A stretch of DNA of 64,000 nucleotides from Arcanobacterium sp. S3PF19 (GCF_000758825.1 NZ_JRMX01000011.1:1-64000); one strand, 5' to 3'; positions 8,941 through 17,630 are shown, counted from the stretch's first letter. Program-made: numbers and translations. The notes: generated from the sequence alone by a model not told the origin.

Positions 8941-9738
8941 TCAGACCCGCTGCGTCCACGGATCAGTCACAATTGCGGAAACATAGGTCTGCACCTGCAG
9001 CGCGTCTTTTACCGCCCGCTCCATATTTTTCAAAACAGGCCACTCCGAGGCAAAATGCGTCACGGAAATCAGGGCGCATCCCCCGTTCCACAGATGGTCC
9101 GTTGCGCGGTGGTGGCGCAAATCGGCGGTGATATACACATCCGCCCCGGAGAGGGAAACCGCGTCCAAAAACGAATCCCCCGCGCCGGGAGAAAGGGCAA
9201 CCGTGCGCACAATACGCCCGGGATCACCGCCGATCAGGATTCCCGGCTGCGTTTCGGGAAGCAGCGCTTTGAGCCGCCGCGCCAATTCCTCCACGCTCAT
9301 CGTCACGGGCAGCTCACCGATTTTCCCGATCCCCAGCTGCGGATAATCCGGATTCGGACTCAGGGGACGCCGGTTTTCCAGCCGCAGCAGATCCGCCAAA
9401 GCCGTTGCACTCCCCCGTGCGGCGGCATCGGCATTGGTATGCGCGGAAAACAGGGCACAGTCCGCCTTAATCAGCCGCTGTATCCATCTGCCTTTCCCGG
9501 TCACCGCAGCCACGGACGATGTGCCGCGCAGATACAGCGGATGATGGGTAACGAGCATCTGCGCTCCCCGGGAAACCGCCTCCTCCACGGTTGCCTCACA
9601 GGGATCAACCGCAAAACCCACGCGCGTCACGGGCTGCGCGGGATCACCTGCCGTCAGGCCGACCCGATCCCAGGTTTCGGCAAGCCGCGGGGGAAATTCC
9701 CCGTCCAAAATCCGCATAATATCCGCCACTGTGTTCAT
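8941..9738 (-). CDS. NIF3-like dinuclear metal-centre protein (YbgI/YqfO family)
   Basis: The 265-residue length is standard for the short NIF3 form, without the inserted PII-like domain. Metal-site motifs are visible: LVTHHPLYL near residue 65, HTNAD near 105, and the C-terminal VTHFASEW with its His and Glu. ADVYITADLRHHRATD precedes the last of these. The family forms hexameric toroids with two metal ions. It is often annotated as GTP cyclohydrolase I type 2, but its physiological reaction is unsettled. It lies upstream of the DUF164 gene on the same strand, an arrangement shared with Rv2229c-Rv2230c, so the two are probably co-transcribed. Confidence 0.93.
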   Translation of the reverse strand: MNTVADIMRILDGEFPPRLAETWDRVGLTAGDPAQPVTRVGFAVDPCEATVEEAVSRGAQMLVTHHPLYLRGTSSVAAVTGKGRWIQRLIKADCALFSAHTNADAAARGSATALADLLRLENRRPLSPNPDYPQLGIGKIGELPVTMSVEELARRLKALLPETQPGILIGGDPGRIVRTVALSPGAGDSFLDAVSLSGADVYITADLRHHRATDHLWNGGCALISVTHFASEWPVLKNMERAVKDALQVQTYVSAIVTDPWTQRV

Positions 9739-9748
9739 GCTTCCAAGA

Positions 9749-9777
9749 TTAGCAGGAAGTTTTGCCTAAGCTAGAAT
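9749..9777 (+). promoter_or_regulatory. Putative leaderless promoter of the fluoride-channel pair
   Basis: TTAGCA (9749-9754), a 17-bp spacer and TAGAAT (9772-9777) end six bases before the GTG at 9784, so transcription would begin at or next to the start codon. No Shine-Dalgarno sequence is present, and there is no room for a fluoride riboswitch between this gene and NIF3. Confidence 0.5.
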
Positions 9778-9783
9778 AGAAAA

Positions 9784-10203
9784 GTGATTCGAAAACTTTT
9801 TTGCGTATTTTTCGGCAGCGCCGCGGGCGTGCTCTGCCGTTATGCACTGACGCTGCTCTGCACGGGAATATCCGTCATATTTGCGGTTAATACCGCGGGC
9901 AGCTTTCTTCTCGGGTTTGCCTGCGCCCGTCTTGATTCCGCCCTCTCTTCCGGCAGACACGCACTGCCTGTATCCCGGCTGCAAAACTTCCGCCTTTTCT
10001 GCTGCACCGGATTTCTCGGCGGTTTTACCACCTATTCCACTTTTGTGCTGGACGCATACCGGCTTCATCTGCAGGCGGAAAATGCCCGGGCGCTCCTTTA
10101 CGCCGCATTTTCCCTTGCCGCCGGGGTATTGGCCGCACTGTGCGGAATAGCCGCCGGCAGACGCGCCGCACGCCGGGGAAAGGAGTGCCATGCGCTTCAC
10201 TGA
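9784..10203 (+). CDS. crcB: Fluoride-specific ion channel FluC/CrcB, first copy
   Basis: The 139-residue membrane protein has four predicted hydrophobic helices. It has the CrcB signatures NTAGSFLLG (about residue 40) and GFLGGFTTYSTF (about residues 77-88), which line the fluoride pore. It exports fluoride passively and works as a dual-topology dimer. It starts with GTG and overlaps the second crcB by 14 bp, so the two are translated together. Paired genes typically encode oppositely oriented halves of a heterodimer. The C-terminus is Arg-rich (GRRAARRGK), compatible with a cytoplasmic end. Confidence 0.95.
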   Translation: MIRKLFCVFFGSAAGVLCRYALTLLCTGISVIFAVNTAGSFLLGFACARLDSALSSGRHALPVSRLQNFRLFCCTGFLGGFTTYSTFVLDAYRLHLQAENARALLYAAFSLAAGVLAALCGIAAGRRAARRGKECHALH

Positions 10204-10564
10204 TCTTTTCCTGCTCGCGGCATTCGGCGGTCTGGGCGGCACGTTTCGGTATCTCATTGACTCCCATATGCCCAAAGACCGTTTTCCGCGGGGCACATTT
10301 ACCGTTAATCTGCTGGGTTCGCTGCTGCTGGGCGTGTTCTTTGCGCTGTGTCTCCACGGATATCCGGCCCGGATTTTTCTGCTGTGCGGCACGGGATTCT
10401 GCGGCGCACTGACTACTTTTGGCACCGCGTCCCACGAAACGGTGTCGCTGTGGCAAAAAGGAAAAGAAAAAACCGCCCTGTTTTTTGCCTGCGGAATGTT
10501 TTGCGTCTGTTTTTTCGCTATGGTCTGCGCCGTTGCCGCTGTAAAAATGCTGTTGGGAAGCTGA
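10190..10564 (+). CDS. crcB: Fluoride-specific ion channel FluC/CrcB, second copy
   Basis: The 124-residue protein has four predicted helices. The conserved pore Asn lies in FTVNLLGSLLLG, and the phenylalanine/threonine segment GFCGALTTFGT is present. It starts inside the end of the first crcB, with GGGGAAAGGAG just upstream as ribosome site. It is probably the partner subunit of the preceding channel, inserted in the opposite orientation. It is followed on the other strand by tRNA-Val. Confidence 0.95.
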   Translation: MRFTDLFLLAAFGGLGGTFRYLIDSHMPKDRFPRGTFTVNLLGSLLLGVFFALCLHGYPARIFLLCGTGFCGALTTFGTASHETVSLWQKGKEKTALFFACGMFCVCFFAMVCAVAAVKMLLGS

Positions 10565-10631
10565 CGGTCGAAATACTCTCTGCCGCGCCGGGCGCGCACG
10601 CGCGCAGATACGGCAAAGCCGGCTTTCTCGG

Positions 10632-10704
10632 TGGACCCTACCGGACTCGAACCGATGACAACCTGGGTGTAAACCAGGTGCTCTACCAACTGAGCTAAGA
10701 GTCC
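10632..10704 (-). tRNA. tRNA-Val (UAC)
   Basis: The minus strand folds into a 73-nt cloverleaf. The acceptor GGACTCT pairs with AGGGTCC (with G-U tolerance). The anticodon stem CCTGG/CCAGG encloses loop TTTACAC, giving anticodon TAC. The T loop reads TTCGAGT. CCA is not encoded. A 12-bp palindrome (AAAGCCGGCTTT, 10615-10626) just downstream may help 3' processing or termination. Confidence 0.95.
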
Positions 10705-10867
10705 GCTGTTCATCTTAGCGGTAATTTTGCCGATCTTCAAAACCGGCGAAAAAAACGTGATCCGAAACGCACTTCCCCCGCACCTGTATTTTATCGGATC
10801 GGATGCTCCGTGCCTTTGCGTATATGCGCGGACGCGCAATATCCGGCAGGCCCGGGCGGCAAACAGA

Positions 10868-11278
10868 TCAGCGCCCGCGGGAAATGATATGGAAAGCGGT
10901 CCAGCCGTTTTTCAGACCCGCAGATGTGGTTACGGACTGCCCGGCAGTCTTTGCCGCTTCATCAACATCGCTGGCCGAAACGTGAAACTGCGACCCGGCG
11001 GCGGGTACCGACAGCCAGATATCCCCCGCACCGGAATCCAGGGCGGCGGCACAGTCCACAAGATAGTCGGTCAGATCGTCCACATCCCCGTCGTCGCTTC
11101 TCCACCAGGCGATCACCGCGTCGGCAACGCCGCGAAACTCCTCGTCCTCCAGCTCTTCCCCGATTAATGCTTCAACCCGATCCCGGAAATCGAAATCCAC
11201 ATCATCGTCGTAGCCAAACTCCTGGACCACGTCGCCCTTATTAAATCTGAACATTTCACCGGAGCGGGTACCGGACAC
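10868..11278 (-). CDS. DUF3052 family protein
   Basis: This 136-residue acidic protein matches the actinobacterial DUF3052 pattern: KGDVVQEFGYDDDVD near the N-terminus, the central AVIAWWRSDDGDVDDLTDYLVD, and a C-terminal GLKNGWTAFHI. The family sits beside aceE in many actinobacteria, including mycobacteria, as here where it is divergent from it. Its function is unknown. The start is uncertain: the GTG at 11278 gives the usual length but has a weak ribosome site, and an ATG nine codons later (MFRFNKGD) is possible. Confidence 0.88.
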   Translation of the reverse strand: MSGTRSGEMFRFNKGDVVQEFGYDDDVDFDFRDRVEALIGEELEDEEFRGVADAVIAWWRSDDGDVDDLTDYLVDCAAALDSGAGDIWLSVPAAGSQFHVSASDVDEAAKTAGQSVTTSAGLKNGWTAFHIISRGR

Positions 11279-11437
11279 AGTAAACCAACCGTCCTTTCAA
11301 GACGTACAATCGCCACATGGGTAGCAGTAATAAATTAATCATAAAATAATTATCTGCGTCAATCATCCGTTAACGGAAAATACGGAAAAAGTCTGCCCCG
11401 CCGGCGGCGATGTCCGGCCAAAGAAAAGGTGACGCCC

Positions 11438-11476
11438 GTCCCACGGAGAAACCCTGTTTCGGGTGGGACTTTTTTC
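11438..11476 (+). terminator. Intrinsic-terminator-like hairpin in the aceE leader (possible attenuator)
   Basis: GTCCCAC (11438-11444) pairs with GTGGGAC (11463-11469). An inner GAAAC/GTTTC stem extends the hairpin, and a run of seven T follows from 11470. The T run fits plus-strand termination only. The gene to the left points away, so the only transcript to stop here is the aceE leader itself or an unannotated small RNA. An A/T-rich stretch at 11325-11355 could hold the promoter. Confidence 0.6.
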
Positions 11477-11563
11477 CTAATTCATGTAAATTTGAAAGAG
11501 TAAGGATTTTCCGTTTCATGTTTTTGCCCGCGGGTAAAAACGCTTCAACGATGAGGAGTCGTC

Positions 11564-14287
11564 ATGAATCAGGTTCCAATCAGACCGCTCATTAACGGTC
11601 TGTTAAGCCAAGTTCCGGACATCGACCGGGAGGAAACAGACGAATGGCTTGAATCCATCGACGGTCTGATCGATGCCCGGGGCGGGGAACGCGCCCGATA
11701 TCTCCTGACCGCCATGGAGAGACACGCCCGCGAACACGGCGTGCGGCTGCCCGGGAACTTTGTCACTCCCTACGTCAACACAATCGGGATCGACGACGAA
11801 CCGTACTATCCCGGCGACGAACATCTCGAACGCCAATTTCGGCGCTGGGTGCGCTGGAACGCTGCCGTGCAGGTCACGCGGGCACAGCGTCCGGGAGTGG
11901 CAGTCGGCGGACACATCTCTTCCTTTGCCGCGCAGGCGACTCTCTACGAAGTCGGTTACAACTGGTTCTTCCGCGGAAAAAACGCACCCGGCGGCGGAGA
12001 CCAGATTTTTTTCCAGGGACATTCCTCCCCGGGCAACTATGCCCGCGCCTTCCTTGAAGGCCGGCTCACCGAAGCGGACATGGATTCATTCCGGCAGCAG
12101 GCCTCCAGGCGTTCCGGGGGACGCGGTCTGCCGTCCTATCCGCATCCCCGCCAGCTTCGGGACTTCTGGGAATTCCCGTCCGTCTCCCTCGGCCTGGGAC
12201 CGATTTCCGCGATCTACCAGGCCTGGTTCAACCGCTATCTGCACGAGCGCGGTCTGAAAGACACAGGCGGGCAGCACGTATGGGCGTTTATGGGCGACGG
12301 GGAAATGGACGAAGTCGAATCGCGCGGGGCACTGCATATTGCGGCTGCGCAGAATCTGGACAATCTCACTTTCGTCGTAAACTGCAACCTGCAGCGTCTG
12401 GACGGCCCGGTACGCGGCAACGGACAGATAATCCAGGAGCTGGAGGCTTCCTTCAAAGGCGCCGGATGGAATGTAATAAAGGTAATCTGGGGACGCGAAT
12501 GGGACGAGCTTCTGCTCGCCGACAAAGACCGTGCCCTGGTAAACATCATGGACAACACGCTCGACGGCGATTATCAGACGTTTAGGGCAAACGACGGAGC
12601 CTTTATCCGCGAGCACTTCTTCGGCCGCGATCCGCGGACAAAAGCAATGGTCGAAAACTGGTCCGACGAAAAAATTCTGTCTTTGAAACGCGGCGGGCAC
12701 GACTACCGGAAAGTGTATGCCGCATACAAAGCGGCGACAGAGCACAAAGACCGCCCCACGGTGATTTTGGCGCATACCATCAAAGGCTACGTGCTGGGAT
12801 CGAACTTCGCGGGCCGCAACTCCACACACCAGATGAAGAAACTCAACTCCGCGGATCTGAAACTTCTGCGCGACACACTGCACCTGGATATCGACGACTC
12901 GCAGCTCGAAGATCCCTACAGCGCGCCGTATTACAAACCCGATCCGCAGCACCCCGCAATGCAGTATGTGCTGCAGCGGCGCAGAGAACTCGGCGGATAC
13001 CTGCCCGAACGCCGTGTACTCGAACAGGGAATTTCCCTCCCCGAGGAGAAACACTGGGAAGTGCTGAAAAAAGGATCGGGAAAACAGCAGGTGGCAACGA
13101 CCATGGCCTTTGTCCGCCTGATAAAAGACCTGATCAGAGACAAAAATTTCGGGCACAGAATTGTGCCGATTATTCCCGACGAGGCACGTACATTCGGTTT
13201 GGACGCCCTCTTCCCCACCGCGAAAATCTTCAACGTCCACGGCCAGCACTACACCGCCGTCGACCGGGATCTGCTCCTTTCCTACAAGGAATCGGAAAAA
13301 GGACAGATTCTGCACACCGGTATCACCGAGGCCGGTTCGACAGCCGCTTTCACCGCGGTCGGGACTTCCTATGCCACACACGGCGTACCGATGGTTCCGA
13401 TCTATATTTTCTACTCGATGTTCGGTTTCCAACGCACGGGCGATCAGTTCTGGGCAGCCGCCGACCAGCTCACACGGGGATTCATTATCGGGGCAACGGC
13501 AGGCAGAACGACGCTCACGGGCGAAGGGCTGCAGCATTTGGACGGGCAGTCACAGGTGATTGCATCCACCAATTCCGCCATGGTGCAGTATGATCCGGCA
13601 TACGCCTACGAAATCAGGCATATTGTGCGTGACGGCATTCACCGGATGTACGGCGACGGCAGCGACGGCAGGGACAGGGACGTAATGTACTATCTCACCG
13701 TCTACAATGAGCCGATACACCAGCCCGCCGAGCCGGAAAATGTGGACACGGAGGGAATTCTCAAAGGAATATACCTCGTTGATCCGGCAGAGGGAGACGG
13801 ACCGCGCGTACAGCTTCTCGCCTCGGGCGTGGGCGTTCCGTGGGCAAGACAGGCACGCGAAATGCTCCGCAGGGACTGGGGAGTTGCGGCGGGCGTCTGG
13901 TCCGTAACTTCCTGGTACGAACTGCGCAGAGACGGACTGGCCGCAGACGAACACAATTTCCTGCACCCGGAGGAAGAACCGCGGGAAGCGTATCTGACGG
14001 GCAAACTGCGCAACGCCGAAGGGCCGTTCATTGCCTCCTCCGACTGGGAAAAACAGGTGCCGGACGCGATCCGTCCCTGGATTCCGGGAGATTACTACGT
14101 ACTGGGAGCAAACGGGTTCGGTTTCTCCGATACCCGCGCCGCGGCAAGACGCACCTTCAAAATCGATGCCGCTTCTATTGCCGTCCGCGCGCTGCAGGCA
14201 CTGGCCGACAGATCCCAGATTGACCGTTCGGCAGTGAAACAGGCAATAGACAAATACGATCTGTTTAATCCCAACGCGGCAGAGTAG
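11564..14287 (+). CDS. aceE: Pyruvate dehydrogenase E1 component, homodimeric type
   Basis: The 907-residue thiamine-diphosphate enzyme decarboxylates pyruvate and passes the acetyl group to the E2 lipoyl domain of the pyruvate dehydrogenase complex. Its length matches the single-chain E1 of E. coli and mycobacteria. The thiamine-binding region [10 protein letters not shown]...[20 protein letters not shown] (about residues 244-290, shown in pieces) and the transketolase-like domain ([26 protein letters not shown]) are intact. The start is set by GAGGAG eight bases before the ATG. It is followed by a strong bidirectional terminator, so it is monocistronic. No E2 or E3 gene is in the window. 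The leader carries a terminator-like hairpin. Confidence 0.98.
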   Translation: MNQVPIRPLINGLLSQVPDIDREETDEWLESIDGLIDARGGERARYLLTAMERHAREHGVRLPGNFVTPYVNTIGIDDEPYYPGDEHLERQFRRWVRWNAAVQVTRAQRPGVAVGGHISSFAAQATLYEVGYNWFFRGKNAPGGGDQIFFQGHSSPGNYARAFLEGRLTEADMDSFRQQASRRSGGRGLPSYPHPRQLRDFWEFPSVSLGLGPISAIYQAWFNRYLHERGLKDTGGQHVWAFMGDGEMDEVESRGALHIAAAQNLDNLTFVVNCNLQRLDGPVRGNGQIIQELEASFKGAGWNVIKVIWGREWDELLLADKDRALVNIMDNTLDGDYQTFRANDGAFIREHFFGRDPRTKAMVENWSDEKILSLKRGGHDYRKVYAAYKAATEHKDRPTVILAHTIKGYVLGSNFAGRNSTHQMKKLNSADLKLLRDTLHLDIDDSQLEDPYSAPYYKPDPQHPAMQYVLQRRRELGGYLPERRVLEQGISLPEEKHWEVLKKGSGKQQVATTMAFVRLIKDLIRDKNFGHRIVPIIPDEARTFGLDALFPTAKIFNVHGQHYTAVDRDLLLSYKESEKGQILHTGITEAGSTAAFTAVGTSYATHGVPMVPIYIFYSMFGFQRTGDQFWAAADQLTRGFIIGATAGRTTLTGEGLQHLDGQSQVIASTNSAMVQYDPAYAYEIRHIVRDGIHRMYGDGSDGRDRDVMYYLTVYNEPIHQPAEPENVDTEGILKGIYLVDPAEGDGPRVQLLASGVGVPWARQAREMLRRDWGVAAGVWSVTSWYELRRDGLAADEHNFLHPEEEPREAYLTGKLRNAEGPFIASSDWEKQVPDAIRPWIPGDYYVLGANGFGFSDTRAAARRTFKIDAASIAVRALQALADRSQIDRSAVKQAIDKYDLFNPNAAE

Positions 14288-14320
14288 ACACGCGGAAAAC
14301 TTCGGATATACGGCATTATT

Positions 14321-14360
14321 CCCCTTTTTTCGCAGATTTTCGGATCTGCGAAAAAAGGGG
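14321..14360. terminator. Bidirectional terminator between aceE and the HAD phosphatase gene
   Basis: The sequence has perfect 17-bp arms (14321-14337 and 14344-14360) around a 6-base loop. C4T6 at the left end mirrors A6G4 at the right, so it can end both converging transcripts. Confidence 0.9.
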
Positions 14361-14403
14361 AATGCCCTCTGTGCGCGGCAGAGGAAACGGCTCTTGTGTA
14401 TGC

Positions 14404-15120
14404 TTACAGATCCGAACCGCCCAGCAGCAGCGCGGTCAGCTCCGCGGGGGAAGAAACCGTTTTCCACGCCTGCGCTTCCTCATGCGGATAGGTTCCTCCC
14501 CACGTAACCAAAATCGTGGGAATACCGTGGACTCCCGCGCCTTCGATATCGTGAATCCGGTCTCCGACCATCACCACATCGGTGCGCGTACGGTCTTTCC
14601 AGGTACGTTTCGGATCGCCGGCCGGGCAATCCGCGCCGCGGCTCAGATATCCCAATTCCGCCAGTTTATTCAGATCTTCTCCCACAACCAGGGATTTTTT
14701 CGATTTCCAGTCGTTGCCGCCGGCCCCGCCGAGCACGGCAAAAAGATGCGAAATTCCGTATGTGTCGCAGATCTGCCGCGCGAGATCCTGCCGTTTTGAG
14801 GTTGCCAAAGCAGCGGGAACCGAATGCTTGGAAAGTTCTTCCAATACGCCTTTTACTCCCGGGAAAATCGGAGCCTGCGTCATCACCTGCAGATAATCTT
14901 CCCGATATTCCCCAATAACCCGGGGAATATCCTTTTGCGCAACCCCCATCTGCGCAAAACTCCACGTCAGCGGGGGACCGATAAACGGCTTGAAATACTC
15001 AAGCGGTTCCTCGCGCCCCAGTACCCTGCGCGCGAGTTTCTGCATAATTTTTCTGATCAGGAGAGACGAATCCGAAACGGTTCCGTCCAGATCAAACAAA
15101 ACAGCCTTATACTTACCCAT
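14404..15120 (-). CDS. HAD-superfamily phosphatase, phosphoglycolate-phosphatase-like
   Basis: The 238-residue protein has HAD motif I FDLDGTVSD (nucleophile Asp near residue 10). Motif II is in ALATSK, and motif IV is VVMVGDRIHDIEGA. A helical cap of the Gph/PpaX type follows motif I. It most resembles phosphoglycolate phosphatases or 5'-nucleotidase-like HADs; the substrate cannot be told from sequence. It lies 57 bp downstream of the TsaC-like gene on the same strand and ends at the shared terminator with aceE. The ribosome site is a purine stretch (GGAAAAGAGAAAA) before the ATG. Confidence 0.88.
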   Translation of the reverse strand: MGKYKAVLFDLDGTVSDSSLLIRKIMQKLARRVLGREEPLEYFKPFIGPPLTWSFAQMGVAQKDIPRVIGEYREDYLQVMTQAPIFPGVKGVLEELSKHSVPAALATSKRQDLARQICDTYGISHLFAVLGGAGGNDWKSKKSLVVGEDLNKLAELGYLSRGADCPAGDPKRTWKDRTRTDVVMVGDRIHDIEGAGVHGIPTILVTWGGTYPHEEAQAWKTVSSPAELTALLLGGSDL

Positions 15121-15177
15121 TTTTCTCTTTTCCTGCTTTTTGCCGGCGCAATTTCACCTTACCCGGAAATACCGGCG

Positions 15178-15798
15178 CTATTCAAATAAATCATATCTGC
15201 CGGCTCCTCTGCGCAGCAGTTTCGGTTCGCCCTGCGACAGATCGACCACGGTTGTCGCCCCTGTTTCGCCCACGGGCCCTTCAACCACAATATCCACGGC
15301 ATGCGAAAGTTTTTCGCAGACCTGCCACCCTTCGGTCTGCGGTTCTTCTTCGCCCGGAAGAATCAGCGACGAAGAAATCAGAGGCTCGCCCATTGCCTCC
15401 ACCAGTGCCAGGGTAATGATATGATCCGGAATTCTCACCCCCACGGTCGCTTTTTTGGGGTTAAGCGTCATTCGGGGAACTTCTTTCGTGCCCCGGAGAA
15501 TAAAAGTGTAGGGACCGGGGGTAAGGGATTTGATCAGCCTGAAATTGGCATTGTCGACGATTACGAGCTGTCCCAGCTGCGCAAAATTGCGGCAAAGCAG
15601 CGTAAAGTGGTGCCTGTCGCCCACCCGGCGTATTGTTCTGATCCGTTCCAGGCCCGATTTATTCGCCATCGCGCACACAAGCGCATATCCCGAGTCTGTG
15701 GGAATTGCGGCCACCGCACCCGACCTAAGCAGGCCGGTAACTTTTTCCACCAGACGCGGCTGCGGATTGCGCGGATGTATTTCCATGTATTTCGCCAT
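15178..15798 (-). CDS. Sua5/YciO/YrdC family protein (YciO-type, TsaC-like)
   Basis: The start at 15798 gives MAKYMEIHPRNP with GAGGTGAG eight bases upstream; the longer open frame is spurious. The 206-residue protein has the YrdC fold pattern: AIPTDSGYALVCAM (residues about 32-45), LTPGPYTFIL and TVGVRIPDH. It belongs to the YciO branch, whose members bind double-stranded RNA and are annotated as L-threonylcarbamoyladenylate synthase. Only some YciO proteins have been shown to support t6A formation, so the activity is uncertain. It is divergent from the ACP-like gene. Confidence 0.87.
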   Translation of the reverse strand: MAKYMEIHPRNPQPRLVEKVTGLLRSGAVAAIPTDSGYALVCAMANKSGLERIRTIRRVGDRHHFTLLCRNFAQLGQLVIVDNANFRLIKSLTPGPYTFILRGTKEVPRMTLNPKKATVGVRIPDHIITLALVEAMGEPLISSSLILPGEEEPQTEGWQVCEKLSHAVDIVVEGPVGETGATTVVDLSQGEPKLLRRGAGRYDLFE

Positions 15799-15888
15799 TG
15801 TGCTCACCTCAGTTCCAGTGTAGTGCGCTCCCGCACGCGTTGTCTTGGACGGAGGACACTTTGCCGAAATGCGTGCGGCGGTTTCGGG

Positions 15889-15894
15889 TAGAAT
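15889..15894 (+). promoter_or_regulatory. -10-like hexamer of a leaderless start for the ACP-like gene
   Basis: TAGAAT ends exactly six bases before the ATG at 15901, the same geometry as at crcB. GAAGGT between them is too close to the ATG for a normal ribosome site. No good -35 was found. Confidence 0.4.
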
Positions 15895-15900
15895 GAAGGT

Positions 15901-16260
15901 ATGGAAGAGTTTTCCCGCACACAGTTTCCGCCGTCCGCCCTGGATTGTTTCCGCAGGGCGCTGCGCGAATATGCCCCCGAGATACCGGAGGGGGAAATTA
16001 CCGCCGGGGCACGGTTTTCCGATCTCCGGCTTGATACCGTTACCCTGTGGGCTGCAGCCGCCGAATTTGAGCGCCTGGCAAAAACGGAAATTCCCGACAG
16101 CGCAATCTGCTCGGCGCATACCGTGGCGGATCTGCTGCGTTTCTTTCCGGGCGCACCGCGTGCCGATTCCTGCGGTGCGCAGCCGGCGTCTTCCACCCGG
16201 CAGCAGGAAACCGGGCTGAGTGAAGCAGCAAAAGATCTGGCGGATTTTTTCAACCGTTAA
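15901..16260 (+). CDS. Acyl-carrier-protein-like protein lacking the phosphopantetheine serine
   Basis: The 119-residue protein has a central ACP-like stretch: FSDLRLDTVTLW, then AEFERLAKTEIPD, then TVADLLRFF. This mirrors the DSL motif, acidic helix II and TV.DL helix IV of acyl carrier proteins. The position of the modified Ser is Thr46 (LDTVTL). Thr is not a normal acceptor for 4'-phosphopantetheine. A Pro/Ser-rich tail and a short C-terminal helix follow. In relatives such as Streptomyces, acpP with fabD/fabH/fabF lies between the aceE region and DUF3145; here only this gene and DUF3145 remain. It may be a relic or a repurposed ACP after a switch to type I fatty-acid synthase. Confidence 0.6.
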   Translation: MEEFSRTQFPPSALDCFRRALREYAPEIPEGEITAGARFSDLRLDTVTLWAAAAEFERLAKTEIPDSAICSAHTVADLLRFFPGAPRADSCGAQPASSTRQQETGLSEAAKDLADFFNR

Positions 16261-16331
16261 TCATCGGGCCGCGCGCAGACCGGAGGCATTTTCCGTGTAT
16301 ATCCGTCCGCGTGCGAACGCAGGCGGAATAA

Positions 16332-16838
16332 TTATCCCACGCGGTGCAGCCAGCGCACGGGAGCCCCCGCCCCGGCGTAACGGAATACTTCAAGTTCGTC
16401 GTCCCAGGCCTGCCCGAGGGCAATATCCAAAAGACGTTTCAGTTCGGCTGCGTCCCCGTTCGACTGCTCTATCGCAGCCCGGATTCGGTTCTCCGGCACA
16501 ACCACATTTCCCACACAGTCGGTCTGCGCATAAAAAATCCCCAGGCCGGGCGTGCACGACCACCGCCCGCCGTCGGATACGGGAGTCGCCTCTTCGGTGA
16601 TTTCAAAACGGAGATGTTCCCATCCGCCCAAAGCCGAAGCAAGCATCGCACCGGTGCCCGCTTCACCCGTCCACACCATTTCCCCGCGATTCATCTGCGG
16701 AACGGCAGGCTGCTTCGTCCAGTCAATATGAACGGGGTATCCGAGCACACTTGTAACCGCCCATTCAACGTGCGGCTGAACGGCCGGTGTAACCGAGTGT
16801 ATAAAAATAACACCGCGGGTGGTATTTTGCTGTTTCAC
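16332..16838 (-). CDS. DUF3145 family protein
   Basis: The start chosen is the GTG at 16838 (VKQQNTTRGVIFIHS), because AGGAGG lies nine bases upstream; an earlier in-frame ATG has no such site. The 168-residue protein follows the DUF3145 pattern: TRGVIFIHS, VEWAVTSVLG, GEMVWTGEAGTGAMLASAL and ALGQAWDDELEVFRYA. The family is restricted to actinobacteria and is usually placed beside the type II fatty-acid synthase genes. No biochemical role is established. It converges with the ACP-like gene, 71 bp away. Confidence 0.9.
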   Translation of the reverse strand: MKQQNTTRGVIFIHSVTPAVQPHVEWAVTSVLGYPVHIDWTKQPAVPQMNRGEMVWTGEAGTGAMLASALGGWEHLRFEITEEATPVSDGGRWSCTPGLGIFYAQTDCVGNVVVPENRIRAAIEQSNGDAAELKRLLDIALGQAWDDELEVFRYAGAGAPVRWLHRVG

Positions 16839-16870
16839 CTGAGACCTCCTGCTGTTGGGTGAAATTCCCC

Positions 16871-16954
16871 GTGACACCCACGCGAAGTCCGGCTATCTAC
16901 AGCCTAGCCGATGGCAGGGGGGAATGTCACGTAACATTCTCCGTCACATTCCCC
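16871..16954. promoter_or_regulatory. Repeated GTGAC/GTCAC motifs and inverted repeat upstream of DUF3145
   Basis: GTGACA at 16871, TGTCAC at 16925 and CGTCAC at 16942 lie in the gap between def and DUF3145. GGGGAATGT (16919-16927) and ACATTCCCC (16946-16954) form 9-bp inverted arms. It could be an operator for the minus-strand DUF3145 gene or a poor terminator for def; no T run follows. Confidence 0.3.
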
Positions 16955-16965
16955 ACGCTCTTTTG

Positions 16966-17457
16966 CTACATCCCCCGCTTACGGATTTCGCGAAGAGCCT
17001 TTTTCCGATTCTCGCGCGAAAGACGGTCCACGTAAATATGACCGTTGAGATGGTCCACCTCATGCTGGATCAGGCGGCCCCAAATCTCTTCTCCCTCAAG
17101 CACAACTTTATTGCCGTCAAGATCCGTTCCCTCGGCTTTCGCGTACCAGGCGCGTTCGCACGGATACCACAGATCCGGCACGGACAGGCATCCCTCTTCC
17201 CCGTCCTGATATTCTTCGGCGGATATATCCGTAATCACCGGATTCAGGATATATCCGCGCTTCCCCTCGATGTTCCAGGAAAACGCACGCCACGAACTGC
17301 CGATCTGGTTCGCCGCCAGACCCGCCCTTCCGGGCTCGTTCACCGTTTCCATCAGGTCGTCCACAAGACTGCGGATTCCGGGGGTAATTTCTGTAATTTC
17401 CCTGCACACAGTGCGTAAAACAGGATCTCCGATAACGCGGATATTACGATAAGTCAT
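16966..17457 (-). CDS. def: Peptide deformylase
   Basis: The 163-residue metallohydrolase removes the N-formyl group from nascent proteins. All three signature motifs are present: GLAANQIG (motif 1, about residues 45-52), EGCLSVP (motif 2, with the metal-binding Cys) and QHEVDHLNG (motif 3, two metal-binding His and the catalytic Glu). The EGCLSVP and HEVDHLNG forms are those of active enzymes. It is transcribed toward DUF3145, with 127 bp between them holding repeated GTGAC motifs. Confidence 0.96.
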   Translation of the reverse strand: MTYRNIRVIGDPVLRTVCREITEITPGIRSLVDDLMETVNEPGRAGLAANQIGSSWRAFSWNIEGKRGYILNPVITDISAEEYQDGEEGCLSVPDLWYPCERAWYAKAEGTDLDGNKVVLEGEEIWGRLIQHEVDHLNGHIYVDRLSRENRKKALREIRKRGM

Positions 17458-17586
17458 GCTTCCATTGTGCCATATTTTCTCTTTTTCCGCTCCTGCGCAC
17501 TTCCGGGCCGCGCGGAAATAAACGGGAATAAATACGCAATTAAGAACTCACGTAAAAAAGGGAAAATAAACTAGCCGCCAAACAAA

Positions 17587-17630
17587 AAACAGATGTATTC
17601 TGTTTTCATCTAGGCATTTAGACCTATACA
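17587..17630 (+). promoter_or_regulatory. Candidate operator and promoter of the lactate operon
   Basis: AAACAG (17587-17592) and CTGTTT (17600-17605) form an operator-sized inverted repeat. A -10-like TATACA follows at 17625-17630, and the repeat covers the place of the -35, as expected for a repressor site. A second weak dyad (TAGG...CCTA) lies between them. No lactate regulator gene is adjacent. Confidence 0.4.

Noticed and set aside
9739-9783. Fluoride riboswitch before crcB
   Set aside because: The gap is too short and contains promoter-like elements only.
11410-11595. A 61-codon frame over the aceE leader
   Set aside because: It overlaps the hairpin and the aceE start, and shows no ribosome site or family.
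12086-13537. A 483-codon minus-strand open frame
   Set aside because: Antisense to aceE, no recognisable domain.
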